Source: Conoideocrella luteorostrata
Taxonomy: Eukaryota > Ascomycota > Sordariomycetes > Hypocreales > Clavicipitaceae
Assembly: GCA_032433595.1 (NCBI GenBank)
Contig: JASWJB010000037.1
Coordinates: 149,449 to 213,448 of the forward strand
Length of the DNA: 64,000 bases
Reading direction: 5' to 3'
A model generated the notes under the pieces. That model did not search any database and was not told where the DNA came from. It saw nothing but the letters and a program-made list of their open reading frames with translations. How positions within the stretch are numbered: position 1 is the first letter of the stretch; the number at the start of each line of letters is the position of its first letter. Both the position numbers and the translations under genes were made by a program. Positions 46,699 to 58,936 of the stretch are shown here, one piece after another.

Positions 46699-49600
46699 TC
46701 ACTGTTTGTTGCTTGTGACCGAATGCTTTTCTACACCCTCTATTTTACGTTGCCGAGAACTCGATGCTTTTACCTCCTCGTTCTGATGACCAGCACCACT
46801 ATTTTCCGAGCAAGACGTCTTTGGCCCAAAACCGGCGTTCTGTAATCGCTGAGGAGTAAACTCGGGCGCAACCGGATTGAACGCGTAACCCTGTGACATA
46901 ATAGAGTTGGCCATCAGCTCTTCTAAAAAGAATTTCATAACTATACCTGTTTTCTATCTTCCTCTGCACCGGCTTGCTTGCTATCGGTCTGTTCTTCGTC
47001 CGCAGTCATTGCCTCGCTATCCGAGTCCATTCCTCCAGACCTCCCAAGTTCGGTCGCAGTGTGCTCGGAAGACATATCATCAGCCATCGCCGATCTGTCA
47101 TCCCTGAAATCTATGATCTCGGGATTTTCGCGCGGTTGTAAAAAGACTTGCTTTGACCATAAGTCTGCGTATCTGCCGTTGGCTTTAATAAGCTCGTTGT
47201 GACTACCTTGTTCCACAACTTGGCCATGTTCTACAACAACAATACGGTCTGCATTCATAATGGTTGATAAACGATGCCTATGAGAGTTAGATGGCGTGTG
47301 CGGGGTGGGGGATGTTTTTCGTGGCACTTACGCTACAACGAAAGTTGTGCGACCCTGACAGAGTCTTTTAAATGAGACCTGAATCTGCTGCTCCGTGTCG
47401 GTATCAACAGCACTGGTAGCTTCATCCAGTAAAACAATATCGGGTCGCCTTAAAATTGCTCTTGCGATTGCCACTCGCTGAAGCTCTCCGCCTGACAGTT
47501 TTCTGTTTTCGTCAGTACCTCCAAACAGTGAATTAGATATTAACGTAATACTCACACACCGCGCTCGCCGACTCGAGTTTCGTAGCCTGCCAACGTCAAT
47601 ATAATGAACTCTTTTATGACACAGACTGCAACTTACCTAGGGTAAACCCTTTGATCTTATCATGTATACAAGCTGCGCGGCATGCATCGAACACTTCTTC
47701 TCTACTGGCAGTAATCCTTCCATAGCGAACATTGTTGAAGATGGTGTCGTCGAATAGTATAGGGGTTTGCGGTACAACACCAATTCGATCTCGAAGGCTG
47801 TCAAATCGAAACAATTAGTACAGGTCACTAATAAAATAATCGGAGAGTTGTTTGACTGACCTGAACAGGTCTACGTCTCGAATATCCTGACCGTCGATGG
47901 AAATACTTCCATTAGTAACATCGTAGAAGCGATCAAGAAGCTTCAGCAAGGTAGATTTGCCAGCCCCAGTTGCTCCGACAAACGCTACAGTTTCACCCGC
48001 TGGTATGTCCAGCGACACCGTATCGATGATGCCCTTTTTCCCGTCATAGCTGAAAGTAACTTTGTCGAATATGACATTTCCAGCCACAAACTTCAGGGGT
48101 CTTGCCCCCTTTCTGTTTTCAACACTGGGTTTCATCTTCATTACTTCTAGTAGTCTTTCGGCATCAATGAAGTCGTCGCTCATTCGCTTGCCAAGTTTGG
48201 CAAAGAATTGTAACGGGGATGTCAATTGTGACCAATACATTAATAGCATGGCAAACTGGCCCGACGTTGCCTTGTGGTTTTGGATTCGATAGACGGCTAA
48301 GAATGCGCTGGCTAACAGGCCGCAGGTGAGAACCATAGTCTGGAATGCTATTGAGACGTACCAAGTCAATATGTACTTTTGCTCTCTAAGCCATCGGTTA
48401 GTCACAGCCTTAGCATGCCTACCGTCCTCATATCCAATCTGATTGAATGCGCAGACTGTCTGCCATCCTTGCAATCCTGATTGTCGAATGTAATGCTCCT
48501 GGTACAACGCGTTTACTCGTTGGCGGCTTGCTGTTTTTGAATCAGCCACTAATCGGCCGGCCATGATAAAGAAGATAGTTCCTGTTGCAAGGGTAATGAA
48601 CCCCTCGTAAGACCCAAACGTAGCCGACAGATATATAAGAGCGACACACATGTCAATCAACATGGGAACGGCCTGTAGCAACACGCTCTCGACAGCGTTT
48701 GACACGGCATGGCCTCCATTGATTGCCACCATCATATCAGACGAGCTTTTCGAATCGTGAAAGTCTGCCGACAAATGTATCATATGGGAATATGCAGCTC
48801 GCGTCATTGCGTCATGAGAGTAATACTGTACAGGAACCCAGAGCCACTGGCGCAGAAGCTCAATGCCTGAATCAGAAGCAGCCAGCCTCAACGCAGCGAA
48901 TATTGTGACGGCAACCCAAGGATTTTTCCCATCCGGGCTGGCCAGGCTGTCCATAATGATGGCAGTTTGCCGAGGAATCAATAGGTGGAGCACATTTGAC
49001 CCGAGAAGGCACACGCCTACGGCTGCAGCTCGTAATTGTAGAGCGCGATTACCAACGGGCCAGACGTACGGAAAGAGGATCTCGAAGACGTCAGTAACTT
49101 TCACACAAGCAATTTAACAGCTCGAGGTCTTCTTATGGGGGTGATAAAAATGTGGCATGTTGCCTGCCCAGTCTGTGGGAATTTGACTTACCTTAAATCC
49201 TTTAGCATATGTAAACCAGTTACCGCCAGCTTTAAGTCTTTTTTCCATGCTTTCTCTTGCTTCTCGTTTCCGGCGCTCCCAACTGTACTCTGTCTCCTCG
49301 TCGGATGATGCCTCAGTATCTGATGTTGAACCATAGCCGGTTTCGTTCCCGCCGGCGCCATTGACCAGCAACGGCTCTCGTTCATCTGATGAGCTTTGGA
49401 TGGACTGTGCACAGCGTTGAAATGAAATCAACAGCACAAGAACAAGAAGCAGTACACAACGTGAAAGAATTAATGTCAGTTCGGCAGTATCATAGCGTCC
49501 GAGCCCTCGCGAACGTGATTGAATGACGATGAGACTACCCAGTGTGACTTCAAAAACCAACGCGAGAATCCAAGCCAATTGATACGGATACCACACCAGA

Positions 49601-49944
49601 TTCGTAGTGCCAGATAACCATGAAACTTGGATCCCAAATACTAATAGGCAAGACAAATTCCCAACTACCACGTGCTCGGTTGGCGGCCAATGGCTCTCTT
49701 GTGCGGTGGTCGCAACAAGGGTAGCAAGTTGTATTACGTATGTAAGGACGAATACGCTCAGGAGCATAACAGCAGCTCTTTGACAAGAAGACTCGCGCTT
49801 GGATTGACTCTCGAGCTTCAAACTGTGCAGGGTGCAGATAGAAATAAAAGAAGCCATGAGGAAACAACAGAATACAGCTCCAGGGTATATGTAGTAGAGC
49901 AGCGGCGGCGGTGCCGTAGAGTCTGGTTCAACTATCAAATCCAT
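46699..49944 (-). CDS. hmt1: HMT1-type half-size ABC transporter (ABCB6/vacuolar)
   Basis: Seven exons on the minus strand: 49944..49192, 49080..47861, 47797..47637, 47586..47556, 47502..47332, 47277..46947 and 46890..46699; 952 aa with every phase matching. Exon 4 is a 31-nt micro-exon. The start [14 protein letters not shown] precedes an extra N-terminal membrane domain (about five helices, to residue 180) and an acidic Ser/Glu linker ([13 protein letters not shown]). The ABC membrane domain begins near [15 protein letters not shown] (252). The nucleotide-binding domain has Walker A GATGAGKS (GKS 625-627), signature LSGGE (724-728), Walker B IVLLDE (D748, E749) and the switch AHRLST (H780). 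This layout is that of S. pombe Hmt1 and ABCB6, which act in the vacuole or endolysosomes on phytochelatin-cadmium, glutathione conjugates or porphyrins. The tail holds APEFTPQ, near family ends, plus a charged extension. Confidence 0.93.
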
Positions 49945-52900
49945 CTTCAGCAGAGCAGCTTTTCGGGAAACGAAGAGACGGGAAATTAGCAGAAAAGAGT
50001 GTGGAGATTTCAAGAAGGCGGACAGCAATTCGGTTTGACGTGAGTTGAGAGTGATTTGGGCTTGCCTGTGGTGATGAGCGGTGGGATCGTCAGTGGTGCG
50101 CAATGCCGCTTAATTGAGCTAGGTACATGGGTAGGCTGGGGTAGCCGCAGTTGAACGAAAAAAATAGAAACGAACAACGATTTGGCACGGTAGCAAAAAG
50201 GGCAACAGACGAGTTGAAGTGAAGAAAAAGGCAGCTTTTCCTGCAACACGCGGAAACGGCAACCATTAAGTTTGGACAAGAGACGGATGTAAGGAAAGGA
50301 AAAACACATTGGGTCAAGAGGCGGCGGAGGTCGAGGGCCTTTGCCCATGCTCGAATGCCAGTTGACGTATTGTTGTACCTGGAGGGGTAGGCGTCATAGT
50401 AGGCAACCGAGCTCTGAAATAAGCACAGATAGCAATAAGACGGTGATGCTGTCGTGTCGTGTGCATGCATCAATTTAATGCTGAGCCGTCAGTGAACACA
50501 ATAAGTGCCAACCGCGTGTGTTCTGTTCCTTCCCGGTTTGTCTCAACGACTTGTGAACACACCCACCAGTCGACCTCACATATGCAGGTCTGCCCCTGCC
50601 CCCGGTCCCTTGTTTAGCCTGCAAGCCACCTAAGCTCCTGGTCGACCGAGTGAGTCGTGCTTGCTTTTGATCAATCAGAATTTTGCGCAATTGAATTGCC
50701 ATTGTTGGCCGCCGATACCGTCGTCTGTAGAGGAGGTGAAGAAGGTGCGACGAGCGTTCGGAACGCGTCTTCGGATTGGGGTTTGACTGCTTGTCTAAGT
50801 AAACCCCTTTCAGCGCGGCTCACGCCGTCAACCCCTGGGTAGCAATAGCATCAAACACTTCAACAGAGACAGGCTTCGTGCCTCCGTAGTACGCTTGTGT
50901 TCCAACCCGCTAGGACTCTGCATGATGATGCCTGCAGGCTCCCTCACCGTCTCCCCTTCCGTCCACCCGGTAGCCGGGTCCCACGAGGACAAACCATGCA
51001 GCAATCAACACGGTAAAGATGCACAGCGCAGTGGTAGCCACGAGTTTGTTTGTGCATACAGCGTCCCCGTACGGAGTATAGAGAATAGTGATCTCGATAT
51101 CATTCGGACGATCCAGTTTCTCGTAATTTCCTTGGTGTCCAGTAGATACCCAAAGTCCTCTCCAAAAACTGATACGTGATATTAGAGTACTGCATGATGC
51201 AGAGTAGTAAGTGGCGGTTGGTAGATATGCCATGCAGATTAGGATATGCAACAAGTCTGCACACCGTTCTGCGCCGTGCAGCTTCCAGGAACTACCACGT
51301 CTTACACACCTAATCCCGGTCGATCTAGCACATGACTTCATGAACAAAGCCAGCCACAGCATCTACATGCGGATAGTGATGAAAAGGAATGGCTCCACGA
51401 AGATTGCGCCTATGGCACCATAGGCGATGCTATCTTTGAGAACCTGTCTCACAAGGTCGGTTGTGCTCGAGTTTGTGAGCGTTTTGTGATACCGAATGAG
51501 CCTCATTCTGTGCACGCTTGCTTTGACATTGATTTCCTAGTTACAAGATATAGTGTCCCGCAAAATGCATCCGGCCCGTCATACCTAGGCACAAGGTACT
51601 ATATACTAATCCCCAAAGATGTGTACTATGATATACCCAAGTTTAAAGATTAAAACCCTCTTTTCATGGCATTACAGAGCATGTTAATGGATGACAGGTC
51701 GTTTTCGGGTGCCGAGCACCAGGATCATTACCTGATAGGGCCAAACCAGTGCCATTATTGTGGCAGTCTTAAACCCAGGCCGTGCTCTCTGGTGATCTTA
51801 GCTGGCTCTGCTTATCATAGCCACGGGTGCGGAAAAGTCGAGCGATGGCTCCTTGTCTTGTATTTGTTCTTTGCATATGTCATACAATTCTGGTTAAGAC
51901 ATCTTCCTACAATATGTTGTATATACCTAGGTCCTTGGATACCCACCCCTCCTGGCTGCTTCTTCCACGCCATGAAAGTTCATCATTGTGTCAAGGTGAC
52001 GGAACGCCCCGATCGCCAGCAATTAACTAGTCGTCCACCGGTAAACTCTTGTAAAGTTTCTGACTCACACTGCAGCTTGTCCTCAACGATCCTCCTGTTA
52101 ATGCTCATTCACATTTCTTTGTTTAACAGCGCTTCGTTTGTCTTGGTTGGTACACTGAGGTTATATTTTAGCTACTACTGCTGTTCCAGGCTTATTCTTG
52201 TCAGCATGGATCCTGCTCAAGTAGCCGCAGAGCCTGCAAAGAAATTCATTTATCCCGCACGCCTAGCGGTACAGGGGGCGGCAGATATTGAGTCTTCTCT
52301 TACTCTTGTGATGATGTAGGTGGCAGGGATATAATCATCCTCCCTTTCCAACGTGGTACAGGTTCCACAGCTTGAATTGTCGGAAAGCTCATGATGTTTG
52401 CTCCCGTGAAGCGCCGAAAGCCTACCGCTATTTGTTGGCTTTTTCAGGAGCTTCAGCAAATAAGTTTTCCTCGGAAAGCCTACCCCCAGACTGGTTTTAT
52501 TTCGCCTCATGCTGAACATCATGCTGAACTCCTTCTTTCTTTCCTTCTCTATAGGACCCATATCGTGCTCAACATCGGCTTCATTTTTGCCCGTAATCCT
52601 AGCCATGGGCCATGACTGTTTACTTTCACATCCGCTGGTCTTGACTCGATATATATCCTACTCTCTCAACTAGGATTTTATGGCTTTATGCTGAGGTATT
52701 AACATGAGTTATCTATTTCACTCCGAACGAATACACCGCCGTCTTTTGTCAATCCGACTGGTCCCAATGATACAGACGAGATCTGGTTCATTAAATTTGG
52801 TGTGATTTTCGTGGATTTTGTAGTCAGCGGCTCCCTCTTGGTTTGACCGATGGTTGTCAACTCAAACAAAGGTGTTCGCTTGACTTTGGAGGGTGTGCGG

Positions 52901-53320
52901 AGAATGTACGACCATACGACTGTCCACGCAATCTCGTGTGCCGATGGTCGTTTTCTGGCAAGGCAATGACAGAAGTTTGCTCCCTGAAGGCCAACTTCAA
53001 GAGTAACTCAGCCAGCCGTTGTAGCCTCTTATATTTCTCGGCGTTAATAATGACTTGGGCACTCATAGGCTTATGCACATGGCCAGCTCTAGTGATGTCC
53101 TCGGGCCGTGTTCAATAACATAACACCATTTGGGATCTTTGATTGTATGAATTAGGCCAAGTTGGATGAGGTTGATATTGTGTCATCCGGGTTTCCTGGT
53201 CGTAAAATGCATTGGTCGGCACACGTGAGTACATGCTGCGTCAGGCATGGACGAACCCCAACGAAAAGTTGATTGAATATTGAAGGAATCATATACTAAG
53301 CATTCGTTCACAAATGCGCT
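49945..53320. other. Gene-poor stretch, left part of the second desert
   Basis: Upstream of the ABC transporter. One palindrome half site lies at 51070. A short minus-strand frame at 51363..51506 reads TDLVRQVLKDSIAYGAIGAI and FVEPFLFITIRM before a TAG, with an open frame continuing in phase beyond it. This may be a relic of a membrane protein. Frames at 51666-52319 (plus) and 52250-52606 (minus) have no motifs and I do not support them. Confidence 0.45.
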
Positions 53321-53329
53321 ACGTGAAGG

Positions 53330-54469
53330 ATGCACTCGAATCGATATCCTCTGCATTTATCACTACCACTCATACGATTTGATGATGCTCTGGACAATAC
53401 CCTTCCCAACATGTACTCAATGGAATGTCAAGTGAGACAGGTTCATCTCAATCCATTGCAACCGCTGAGTCCTCCAGTATTTAAGAAGATGCTTCCAGCT
53501 GTGGTATTCCTAAACGGCCGTCCAAGTACAGAAAGAGGACTTGCAGACCCAGTTCATTTTGACTTTGAGAAAGTCAAACCAGATGATCCTATTAGACACG
53601 TGGTCCACTCTTGTTCGACCTGGCGTACATGTCCAGCAAACCATGCTCGTCCCTGAATCTGGTGCAGATAAAGATAAGATTCATTGCCCATTTCCTGTGT
53701 GCACTGGGATGTCTCCTACGTCTAAAGCCAACAGACTCGCGAACATGGACACTTGTCTACCGAAGAACTCTCTGAACGAGGCTAACCAAACAGCGACAAC
53801 TGTGGTCGTTTGTCCTTAATTAAACAGGAATGGGAGAATTTTGGACCTACATCGCCGCGAGAGTTTTAAATATCCTGTCGAACCCCTTGAAGTCTATTAC
53901 TGGAGAGAATCGGCCAATGAGGGCAGAGAATATTCCCTATTTTCAACTTCCTACAATCGCAAGCGATTTTATATCGGCTTTCCGTCGAGTTTGGAGTTTC
54001 AAAAACACAACACTATCCAATTGAAGAAAGAAGCAGAACAGGCGCTATTTACAGATGAAAATGACGCTATGGCGTATCAGTTTTAGGATGGATGGTATCT
54101 TTCTCAACATAACGACTCTCTTCTTGCAGTTATAAACCTTAAGAAGGCAGGAAAGCTTGGCACACCTCTCTTATTATAGAAGTAAATAGAGCTTACACGT
54201 CCTCGTTTTGGGTTCGACAAAGAATAGGTCCTGATCCCAGTGGTCAAACTTCCTATCTCCTTGGAAGAACATATGTTGAAGCTTCATGGCGCCAAGAAGA
54301 CTCCAATCTTCGCTTAGCTCACAAAGCTTAACAGGATTATGTTGATGAAGACTCTCATTATCCGTCGTACGGGACATCTGTCGGTATCCTACTCTACCAA
54401 ATTTTGCAATCTCGTGATAATCAGGCTTGTATAGGCAGGGCGATCAAACTCAATCCATACCTGTGGTAA
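53330..54469 (+). pseudogene. Decayed gene of unknown family
   Basis: Protein-like sequence runs across several frames. It starts near 53330 (MHSNRYPLHLSLPLIRFDD, then FKKMLPAVVFLNGRPST and ADPVHFDFEKVKPDDPI). It shifts frame near 53600 to STLVRPGVHVQQTMLVPESG. An in-frame TAA at 53817 is followed by ESFKYPVEPLEVYYWRESAN and RKRFYIGFPSSLEFQ. An in-frame TAG at 54084 is followed by DGWYLSQHNDSLLAVINLKK. A second shift near 54165 leads to IIEVNRAYTSSFWVRQRIGP and SYLLGRTYVEASWRQEDSNL. A further TAA precedes YPSYGTSVGILLYQIL and ends ...NPYLW. Stops that could come from CAA or CAG fit C-to-T change at CpA, as in repeat-induced point mutation, but that is inference. I do not recognise the family. 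Missed introns could explain one break, not all. Confidence 0.5.
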
Positions 54470-54583
54470 CCATGGTACAACTTGGGGATATTGGTAAGCC
54501 TTTCAAGAACAATGATAATTTTCGTACTCCCTAGATTCTGTTAATCGGCTATAGACTTACTTATTCGATCATTTACGCATAAT

Positions 54584-54754
54584 ATGACTGTTGCAAATTG
54601 GGGGGATTTCTCTCAATCTGTACTGCATGCAACTCTGATCAATTCAGAATTTGACTTCAACGATGCAGTGAATCACGAACCTTATTGTTCATGGTTACTC
54701 TTCGTTGTTGTTGACTATTGTGCAGCCGCACTGTTCATCCTGCAGCTCTACTAA
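54584..54754 (+). pseudogene. Short coding relic downstream of the 53-54 kb pseudogene
   Basis: A 56-residue frame reading MTVANWGDFSQSVLHATLIN and EFDFNDAVNHEPYCSWLL. It may be the 3' part of the same dead gene or a separate fragment. No family recognised. Confidence 0.3.
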
Positions 54755-56300
54755 CTCCACAGCGTGACTCATACGCCCCGCCACAAGCCGCCACACGCCA
54801 CCGTACAACACACATCCGCAAGCAGATTACTGTAACCCGGTAGGTACTGTTAGTCAATGTTCTCTGGCAGGGTACAGCTCGAATGTAATGTGTTTTTGCC
54901 ATCACCAGATAAGTCCATGAGGGACAACAAAAATATACGTATATAAAATATGTGACTATTGCAAACAGGAAGTAGATGCTCTGCATATCAAAGGTGTATG
55001 AACTTAACCCCAGGCAGCAAGGTGGCAAAAATTGAGAGTTATGTGCGCAAGCCGTGAGTGCCTTCAAACAGGCATCTATAGGAGAAAGATTCCCACGGTA
55101 GAGCCGCCACTCGACCACGTGAATTTTACCTTGCCGCGTCGTAAGACGATGCAGTGTTTAATTCCAATCTATCGGGGACGGATACACTAGAAACGATAAT
55201 CGCTTTGAGTATCATGTCGATGAACAGTCGGAGTAGAGTTCGGACACTTTGAAGGAAAAGAATAATGCTTTTGCTTTCATCAGCCTTCTGGACTGGCTGC
55301 ATCCACTGAATTATTGAGAAAGAGTATCAGAGATGAGTTTGTGAGTATTTAAGGCCAAGACCATGTAGCACTCTAGTACAAGGAAAATTGATTGAGAGAT
55401 TTGTGAGGTTTTGCAATGAATGCGAATTCTTTCATCTCTCTGCTGCCAACTTTCAATGGACGAAATCTTCAGATACAATGAACCCATACAATCACTTTTC
55501 ACAGGGGTGCTTAAATTTCCTGGGTTGAATACGAACCTTGCTAAATTATCTACGAGCAGAGTCCAGACTTATCATGCTAAAGATAGATGAATCAAATACC
55601 AGCCGTCGCTTGCCTTTCCCGTATCAATCCGTCAGCAACCACGTCCTATCCATTCCGCTTCAATACTCCAGCAACAAAACGCGGTGAAGTTATTGCAATG
55701 CAGACTACCCTAAATCGTCTCAACGGAAATAGATGAATAAATTGCTCCTTGATAACTGCAGCTTTTTATCAACTGCTAAGAGACCACCCTTTGCGTAGAC
55801 TTCGCAGGAATAGGGCGCGGCCATTTTCTGAAGACAGCAATGGCTGGAAATAATGTTGGCTTCGGTAGCAAAGCGTAGCCTAGATATGCGATGCATTTGG
55901 ATTCAGGCCCACTGGTGTCCTTCAGCACGGCGCAGAGGTTTTCAACACGAATACTGTGTTAGCACAAGACTATTTGGTAAACACCGACAATACCAATTCA
56001 CCAAACACCCTTTTCAGCTATTCCGTGCTGTAGAACTTTGACATAGCTGTCAGGCCATGTTTTTCTTGGTTCCGGCCGCTTAGGCGTCCCATTTAGGTGG
56101 TTTCATTATCTGAGGACCCGAAAACCTCCGCGAAGGTAATGTCTCCCCAATACGTGAGTGTATGAACATTGGCTCGGCTTTCGGGATGTTAACTGCGTAT
56201 TGGTGGGTTATAAATCGAGCCAAGACAATGTTTTGACACCTCCATAGCTTTCATGATGATCAAAAAAAGGGGTTAGCCCAATGTTTGCTTCATCTTTGAC
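54755..56300. other. Gene-poor stretch, middle of the second desert
   Basis: AT-rich with short frames on both strands and no motif-bearing sequence. Nothing supported. Confidence 0.45.
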
Positions 56301-56757
56301 TTGAATGTGACTTCGTACATGATGGTTGCAATATATGGCATATCATTAACACCATGCAGGATGCCCCAAAAAGAAAATTGTCTGCATATCTGGGTACGTA
56401 CAAAGTTTTATTTTTGCCACCGGAGTTGCGCTTTACCACAGCTATCTCCCATGCGTCCTTTGGTATTCGCGATCCAAATGTTCCCGGATCAGCCCATAAA
56501 ACAAAGAGTCTATGCCAGCCAATGTAAATGCTTAATTTCCTAATTCGACTTTAGAGCGCCGAGCTTTCATATGCAACCCATACGGCAAGAGTATCTTGAA
56601 TAGCGTAATATACTTCCACGCTGATGGAATGCCATCCTACAGCATGGTTGACCAACACTTTGGGGGATTACGAACTAGAGTATAGAAAGGAGCAAGTAGG
56701 CGATATCAGCATGACGCTACCAAGGCAAAAGACGATGATACATCCCCTCTCTATTTG
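56301..56757 (+). pseudogene. Coding relic of unknown family
   Basis: From 56554 the plus strand reads ERRAFICNPYGKSILNSVIY, then FHADGMPSYSMVDQHFGG, ending in a TAG at 56683. The neighbouring frame continues KEQVGDISMTLPRQ. A frame just upstream (from 56301, MMVAIYGISLTPCRMPQ) may contain an intron (GTACGT...CACAG at about 56393-56440). The pattern looks like the end of a small protein gene broken by an indel. I cannot name the family. Confidence 0.35.
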
Positions 56758-58009
56758 AAGATATTTTAACATATCTGATTCGCCGAACGGTCATTTACTC
56801 GGAAGTTCTGTCCCGCGCTGAATCGTGTGCGGTATGGTGACAGCAGACGGCATAAGTGGACACACTTCTCCGTCTCAGTTCTTTCTACTACGGGTCGCTC
56901 TAATCCGAATACAGTAATTGGGAAAATCGACATTGGCAGACGGCCAATTAAAGCCCTAAATGATTCAATATGTAGTATTAATTAAAGAATAAAGGTCCGG
57001 GTCATGACATTGCAGAACCTCCGAGTTAGATATGTATCAGTATGTGCCGAGCACAGTACCTTGAATTGTGAATTATACCTAAGTACGATATCAAGGCAGA
57101 TAGCTGCACTGTCCAGAATCGAATGCTTATAGTAGGGCCTGAGCCGCAAAACCCGTCCGGATGAAATTTGAGCACTTACCGAGTTCTATGAAGGCGGCGA
57201 ACTCCGCCATTATATTCATTTCCAGAACCGGCGATGAGCCGTAACTAATACACAATGGCGACGTTGAACAGTGCTGCGTGACGAGAACCAGGACCTGAAT
57301 AATCCATTAAACACCAGACATCAAACTCACATCGAGGCAGAATAGCCTTCACTAGCCATTTCAGGCAGTGTCCGCCGGGCATCTAAGGGTCTGGGTGTGT
57401 CGACCTTTCTCGTAACGCTAGGGGCCGAGTGATAGCCAAAAGCGGAAAGTGTTGGCGAGTGGGCATCATGACTCCAGCCTTGACTCGGTAAGACTCGCCG
57501 AATTTCTCTCCACCATGGTCCATCTTTCTTTGGGGTCAGGAGCAATCAACATCATGTTATTCTAACGGTTATCATGAACCTATTGAGACTTTTGCGGAGA
57601 GATGCAATGAGTGAGCATGACGTAAAAAATGAAGATTTACCGAGAACGGAAATTTTGAGGCTAATGTTCGAAGACTCTGTTTCGTTTCCTGCGGAACTTA
57701 TATCAGATACTTAAGCTCGTTTTATTCTGCTTTCATATCGTAGCAATCTGGTCACTTTTTATTTCAGCCTCTCTACGAAAGGCTCAGATCTTTGAACTTG
57801 AGATCTCAATTCTTGTGTTCTTCATAGAATACACCATAACTCGACAGTTTGGTTCTACCAAAAACCTGTTATTCTACGCAACCACATTCTTCATCATCGA
57901 GTACACTACAAAGTACTCTCTCTTCAACCTTGTCCCTACAATTCTGTGCTCTGCACTTCGTTCTTCTCTCTTTAAATACAGAGCAAGACAGGATCAAGTT
58001 GGAAATACA
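56758..58009. other. Intergenic / inositol oxygenase promoter and leader
   Basis: The last 250 bases before the inositol oxygenase ATG are CT-rich with TTTAAATA at about 57970. The upstream in-frame open sequence from 57815 has no ATG that fits the family better than 58010. No other feature seen. Confidence 0.45.
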
Positions 58010-58936
58010 ATGGCCCCTTCAGCGATCATGGAAAACCTCCCGGCGCAGAATGCCGGCCAAGTCCTTGACAGCCTCTCCGATGCCATCGACGACGTGAACT
58101 GCATGAAGTACGACTCAAAGTCCGAATTCGATACCGAGAAAGACAAAACTCAATTCCGCCAGTATGAAGATGCCTGTGACAGAGTCAAGAACTTCTACCG
58201 AGAGCAACACGAGAAGCAAACTGTGGCTTACAACCTAGCGGCCCGCAATCGTTTCAACAGTGCCTCACGAACCCGAGCTGAGATGACCGTATGGCAAGCT
58301 ATCGAAAAACTCAACACCCTGGTTGATGAGTCTGACCCCGATACTACTCTTTCTCAGATCGAACATCTTCTCCAGTCCGCCGAGGCTATTCGGCGTGATG
58401 GCAAGCCTCGCTGGATGCAGTTGACTGGCTTGATTCACGATTTGGGCAAGTTGATGCTCTTTTTCCCTGAGCTTGAGACTCAAGGTCAGTGGGACGTTGT
58501 CGGAGACACTTTCCCCGTTGGCTGTGCCTTTGATAAGCGCATCATTATGCCCGAGACTTTTACCGCCAATCCAGACACCAAGGATCCCATTTACAGTACC
58601 AAGTTCGGCATCTACTCTCCAGGCTGTGGTCTTGACAACATAATGCTCAGCTGGGGTCATGACGAGTACCTTTACCACGTTGTTAAAGAGCAGTCTACAC
58701 TGCCCGATGAAGCACTCGCCATGATTCGCTACCACTCCTTCTACCCGTGGCACCGGGAGGGCGCTTATCATGAGTTGATGTGCAAGAAGGATCATGCTAT
58801 GCTCCAAGCAGTGCAGGCCTTCAATCCTTACGACCTGTACAGCAAAAGTGATGACGTACCTTCGGTCGAAGAGCTCAAGCCTTATTACATGGAGCTTATC
58901 GATGAGTTCTTTCCCCACAAAGTCATCAAGTGGTAG
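58010..58936 (+). CDS. myo-Inositol oxygenase
   Basis: Intron-free, 308 aa when started at MAPSAIMENLPAQ; the frame is open further upstream but this ATG gives the normal family length. It oxidises myo-inositol with O2 to D-glucuronate at a mixed-valent di-iron centre in the cytosol, the entry to inositol catabolism. The iron ligands known from the mouse enzyme are all conserved: H119 (HLLQSAEAIR), H143/D144 (LIHDLGKLM), H217 (SWGHDEY), H242 (RYHSFYPWH) and D275 (NPYDLYSK). TETPYG-like substrate loops are replaced by the usual fungal PVGCAFD and KFGIYSPGCGLDN. No other inositol-catabolic gene is next to it. Confidence 0.96.
   Translation: MAPSAIMENLPAQNAGQVLDSLSDAIDDVNCMKYDSKSEFDTEKDKTQFRQYEDACDRVKNFYREQHEKQTVAYNLAARNRFNSASRTRAEMTVWQAIEKLNTLVDESDPDTTLSQIEHLLQSAEAIRRDGKPRWMQLTGLIHDLGKLMLFFPELETQGQWDVVGDTFPVGCAFDKRIIMPETFTANPDTKDPIYSTKFGIYSPGCGLDNIMLSWGHDEYLYHVVKEQSTLPDEALAMIRYHSFYPWHREGAYHELMCKKDHAMLQAVQAFNPYDLYSKSDDVPSVEELKPYYMELIDEFFPHKVIKW

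Noticed and set aside
51666..52319. 217-codon plus frame with hydrophobic runs
   Set aside because: No recognisable motif, no splice context, and composition like its non-coding flanks; kept only as a note.
58265..58918. 217-codon minus frame
   Set aside because: Antisense of the inositol oxygenase gene.
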